The translations under genes and the position numbers were made by a program. This document shows positions 15,593 through 17,176 of a stretch of DNA of 17,176 nucleotides, one piece after another. The notes under the pieces were generated by a model. It saw nothing but the letters and a program-made list of their open reading frames with translations, ran no database searches and was not told the DNA's origin. This DNA is from Roseburia sp. AF12-17LB (GTDB lineage Bacteria; Bacillota; Clostridia; Lachnospirales; Lachnospiraceae), in assembly GCF_003479605.1 (NCBI RefSeq), contig NZ_QUHR01000016.1:417-17592 (forward strand), read 5' to 3'. Position 1 is the first letter of the stretch, and each line of letters begins with the position of its first letter.

Positions 15593-15625
15593 ATGGGCAG
15601 AACCTGAAAAAGCGGCTCTGCCCAT
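15593..15625 (+). terminator. Strong hairpin inside the IS256 right arm
   Basis: ATGGGCAGAACC (15593-15604) pairs with GGCTCTGCCCAT (15614-15625) with one mismatch and a 9-base loop. It lies about 60 bases after the transposase stop and about 60 bases before the right end. Only TTTG follows, so it is at best a weak intrinsic terminator. It could also block readthrough into or out of the IS. Confidence 0.55.
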
Positions 15626-15663
15626 TTGTAACTATTCACAAATCTTATATCAGTTTTTAACGT

Positions 15664-15687
15664 TTACACAAAACTTGAAACGGTCTC
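15664..15687 (-). repeat. Right terminal inverted repeat of the IS256-family element
   Basis: Read inward the end is GAGACCGTTTCAAG followed by TTTTGTGTAAA, the form common in clostridial IS256-family elements. Its left partner is intact only in the inner 10 bases. Confidence 0.7.
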
Positions 15688-15699
15688 TAAAAATATCAC

Positions 15700-15716
15700 C
15701 AGCCGTAAATCGGCTG
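15700..15716. repeat. Short perfect inverted repeat beside the IS end
   Basis: CAGCCG (15700-15705) and CGGCTG (15711-15716) flank TAAAT. It lies 12 bases outside the IS end and within the truncated small ORF. No poly-U tract follows directly. Confidence 0.4.
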
Positions 15717-15838
15717 ACGATACAAAAAATTTATTATTTTTTATTGTCCTCTTGACAGGTAGCACACCACAAACCTTACCAACCTGAATGCTATTGAAGT
15801 TACTTATCTCCAACTGCTGTTCTTTCTTCACCTGCACT

Positions 15839-16591
15839 TCAGTTATCTTTTTCATCATGATTTATTATTTCCTTTGTTTCTTTCGGTATAATTTTCTTTT
15901 TTAAAATCATCCTAAATAATGTACCCCCAATAAATAATATGCCTCCAATACTAAATCCAACTGCATACCGATTACTTACTATAAGCAATAGTTCATGTAA
16001 ATGCAATGAAACAATAGTTACAAATAGTATCATAAAAATTATTCCAAAGCAAAGAAAACCTCTATTCTCTATTTTAAATGTATCTATCAAATCAGCTTTC
16101 ACGTCTTTTATACTATTTCTACCTTGAACTTTTTGCATAGATATATATGAACCTACCCATATTGAAACTGCTAAACTGGATATTTCAAAAAAGTCCGATA
16201 CTTTATATTGAATAAAAAAAACGATTCCCAATGCAACCATTCCAGCAATAGATATGGTATTACACCATTGCAGTTCACCCTCAGTAAGTTCGATATTTCT
16301 ATTATTTGTTTTCCATATACTATTCCAAAAACATCTCACTATTTTTACAACTGTTATCAATATAATAGTCCCCGCCAAAGCAGAACATTTCCATTTATAA
16401 TCATTCCATAATTGAGAAAACATAAACACTACTATATATCCTAATAACATACTCAATATATAAGTAATCATTTGAACATACTTCCTACTTAAATAGTTAT
16501 GCTTTTTCGTTTTTTTTCTGTATAAATAAACACCAACATAAATAATTCCAACCATAATCCACCATAATATAAAACCTATTAAATAATTCAT
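15839..16591 (-). CDS. Polytopic membrane protein of unknown function
   Basis: The 250-residue protein has six or seven hydrophobic spans, at about 3-24, 41-60, 70-90, 108-128, 133-150, 183-205 and 212-232. Basic loops (YRKKTKKHNYLSRK, RMILKKKIIPKETKE) suggest cytoplasmic faces. I recognise no transporter, enzyme or T7SS motif. GGTGG sits 7 bases before the ATG. The DNA is markedly AT-rich, like the toxin/immunity cassettes and unlike the secretion operon, so it may be acquired. It overlaps the small ORF downstream. A role as an immunity or bacteriocin-type membrane protein is possible but not supported by sequence. Confidence 0.6.
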   Translation of the reverse strand: MNYLIGFILWWIMVGIIYVGVYLYRKKTKKHNYLSRKYVQMITYILSMLLGYIVVFMFSQLWNDYKWKCSALAGTIILITVVKIVRCFWNSIWKTNNRNIELTEGELQWCNTISIAGMVALGIVFFIQYKVSDFFEISSLAVSIWVGSYISMQKVQGRNSIKDVKADLIDTFKIENRGFLCFGIIFMILFVTIVSLHLHELLLIVSNRYAVGFSIGGILFIGGTLFRMILKKKIIPKETKEIINHDEKDN

Positions 16592-16611
16592 CCACTACCA
16601 CCTTTCCAGCA

Positions 16612-16731
16612 TTAAAATATTCTATACCATAATATTAATCGGAGCATGTGAATCTTGGGTACCATGTCATCCATGCAAAACATCAGCATCTGTTCCTGTT
16701 TCTGTTTCTTATCCGAATTTCTTGTTATCAT
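16612..16731 (-). pseudogene. N-terminal remnant of an IS1182-type transposase
   Basis: A 39-residue frame begins MITRNSDKKQKQEQMLMFCM and ends LRLILWYRIF. It matches the opening of IS1182-family transposases, which start 'M.TRN..KKQ' and continue 'V..EDLVP.DHLLRKID'; here it reads MDDMVPKIHMLRLI. A good ribosome site (GGGAGG) precedes the ATG by 8 bases, as at a real IS gene start. After LRLI the similarity ends and a stop follows, so almost the whole transposase is gone. The rest of the gap between 16592 and 16852 is AT-rich and shows nothing else. Confidence 0.5.
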
Positions 16732-16852
16732 AAAAAATACCTCCCTTTTGCAACAAAAATATGTTTTGAAAATAACACGTTTATATCAGCGTTTTGGAAC
16801 TAAATATTAGATTTTGATTTTCGGATGTCCTTATGTGAAGACATAATAAATT

Positions 16853-17086
16853 TTATTTTAGGAATTCATTTGATTTTATCAAATACTCCTTCATTAAAGA
16901 AACTCTTCTACCATCCAATTCTCCAGTATCAATCTCAACATCAAATTTAAAAACAAACCGATTAGCAATTTCATCCTCCAGCGTTTTTAATTCCTCTTTA
17001 TCAGTATGCTCACATAAAAATTTCAACCATTCTTTAGCTTCTTCTTGATTCTGATTCAATAAGTAGTCCTTTTTTTCAGTTCTCAT
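16853..17086 (-). CDS. Small hypothetical protein
   Basis: The 77-residue frame (MRTEKKDYLLNQNQEEAKEW...) codes a charged, mainly helical N-terminal half and a FVFKFDVEIDTGELDGRRVS beta-like segment. No family is recognised and no membrane segment is present. The ATG has no clear ribosome site, and the gene is separated by IS remnants from its neighbour. Amino-acid composition looks like a real soluble protein. It could also be the 3' part of something whose start was lost. Confidence 0.4.
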   Translation of the reverse strand: MRTEKKDYLLNQNQEEAKEWLKFLCEHTDKEELKTLEDEIANRFVFKFDVEIDTGELDGRRVSLMKEYLIKSNEFLK

Positions 17087-17176
17087 TAATTCAATTGTGG
17101 TTATTAATTTGATTTTCGTGGTGTAGAGATGTAATTAGATATACTTATTAAAGCATCAATATCCAATCAAAAAAAG

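Larger units (their letters stand above)
14346..15687 (+). mobile_element. IS256-family insertion sequence, degraded
   Basis: The right end TTACACAAAACTTGAAAC followed by GGTCTC (15664-15687) is a typical IS256-type terminal repeat. On the left only its inner part (TTTTGTGTAA, 14360-14369) matches; the outer 14 bases differ, so the left boundary is inferred by symmetry. No 8-9 bp target duplication is evident: the right flank TAAAAATAT is not found beside the left end. Together with the deleted transposase this suggests an immobile copy. Confidence 0.75.
15664..15858 (-). pseudogene. Small ORF truncated by the IS256 end
   Basis: From ATG 15858 the frame reads MMKKITEVQVKKEQQLEISN, then FNSIQVGKVCGVLPVK, and on. 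The last seven residues (ETVSSFV) and the stop are encoded by the IS terminal repeat, so the natural C-terminus is lost or was never here. The start overlaps the end of the upstream membrane-protein gene by 20 bases, suggesting coupling. I do not recognise the protein. The Lys/Glu-rich N-terminus with a single Cys-Gly near residue 30 would allow a peptide precursor, but nothing else supports that. Confidence 0.4.

Noticed and set aside
15688..15696. TAAAAATAT as a target-site duplication of the IS256 element
   Set aside because: The nearest similar sequence on the left (AAAAATAT at 14157-14164) lies far from the left end and is not adjacent to a terminal repeat.

Overview
The window carries a complete Firmicutes-type (T7SSb) type VII secretion operon with one of its LXG effector cassettes, flanked by decaying toxin/immunity genes and insertion-sequence debris. 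Gene order, strong GGAGG-type ribosome sites, low G+C and protein style suggest a Clostridia member, probably Lachnospiraceae. That placement is an inference; no taxonomic marker gene is present.

Layout. Nearly everything reads right to left on the minus strand. The operon starts at a promoter near 14154 and runs esaA/yueB-like, WXG100 (EsxA-like), essA-like, esaB/yukD-like, essB and essC. It continues into the effector module: a DUF4176 protein, a DUF5082-like and a SACOL2603/DUF5344-like helical helper, an LXG toxin, and an overlapping putative immunity gene. Gaps are short or negative, so the set looks co-transcribed. A strong hairpin lies between the WXG100 gene and essA.

Effector module. 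The LXG toxin ends in a domain I read as an ADP-ribosyl cyclase/NAD glycohydrolase (CD38-like spacing of Trp, Glu, Trp and Glu). The true LXG start (4071) is followed in frame by an amber codon at codon 43 and then directly by an ATG, so the gene as written is broken or needs re-initiation. Further left is a decayed orphan cassette: a collapsed nuclease-toxin C-terminus and an SMI1/KNR4 (SUKH) immunity gene with an in-frame TAA. An IS110-like transposase fragment follows.

Left edge. Bases 1-53 are an exact copy of 4032-4084, the ribosome site and first codons of the LXG gene. A second LXG effector gene therefore starts at base 40 and runs out of the window. Unlike the operon copy it has its own upstream region, with four ATTCGAC repeats spaced 21-22 bp (two helical turns). 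The same motif sits just upstream of the operon promoter at 14163 and, inverted, near 14308-14347. I infer a dedicated regulator, possibly of LytTR type, that links the secretion operon with a distal effector.

Right side. An IS256-family element (about 14346-15687) has an internally deleted transposase and a degraded left end. Beyond it lie a small ORF truncated by the IS end, an unknown polytopic membrane protein, a 39-codon remnant of an IS1182-type transposase and a small hypothetical gene. No rRNA, tRNA or CRISPR array was seen.
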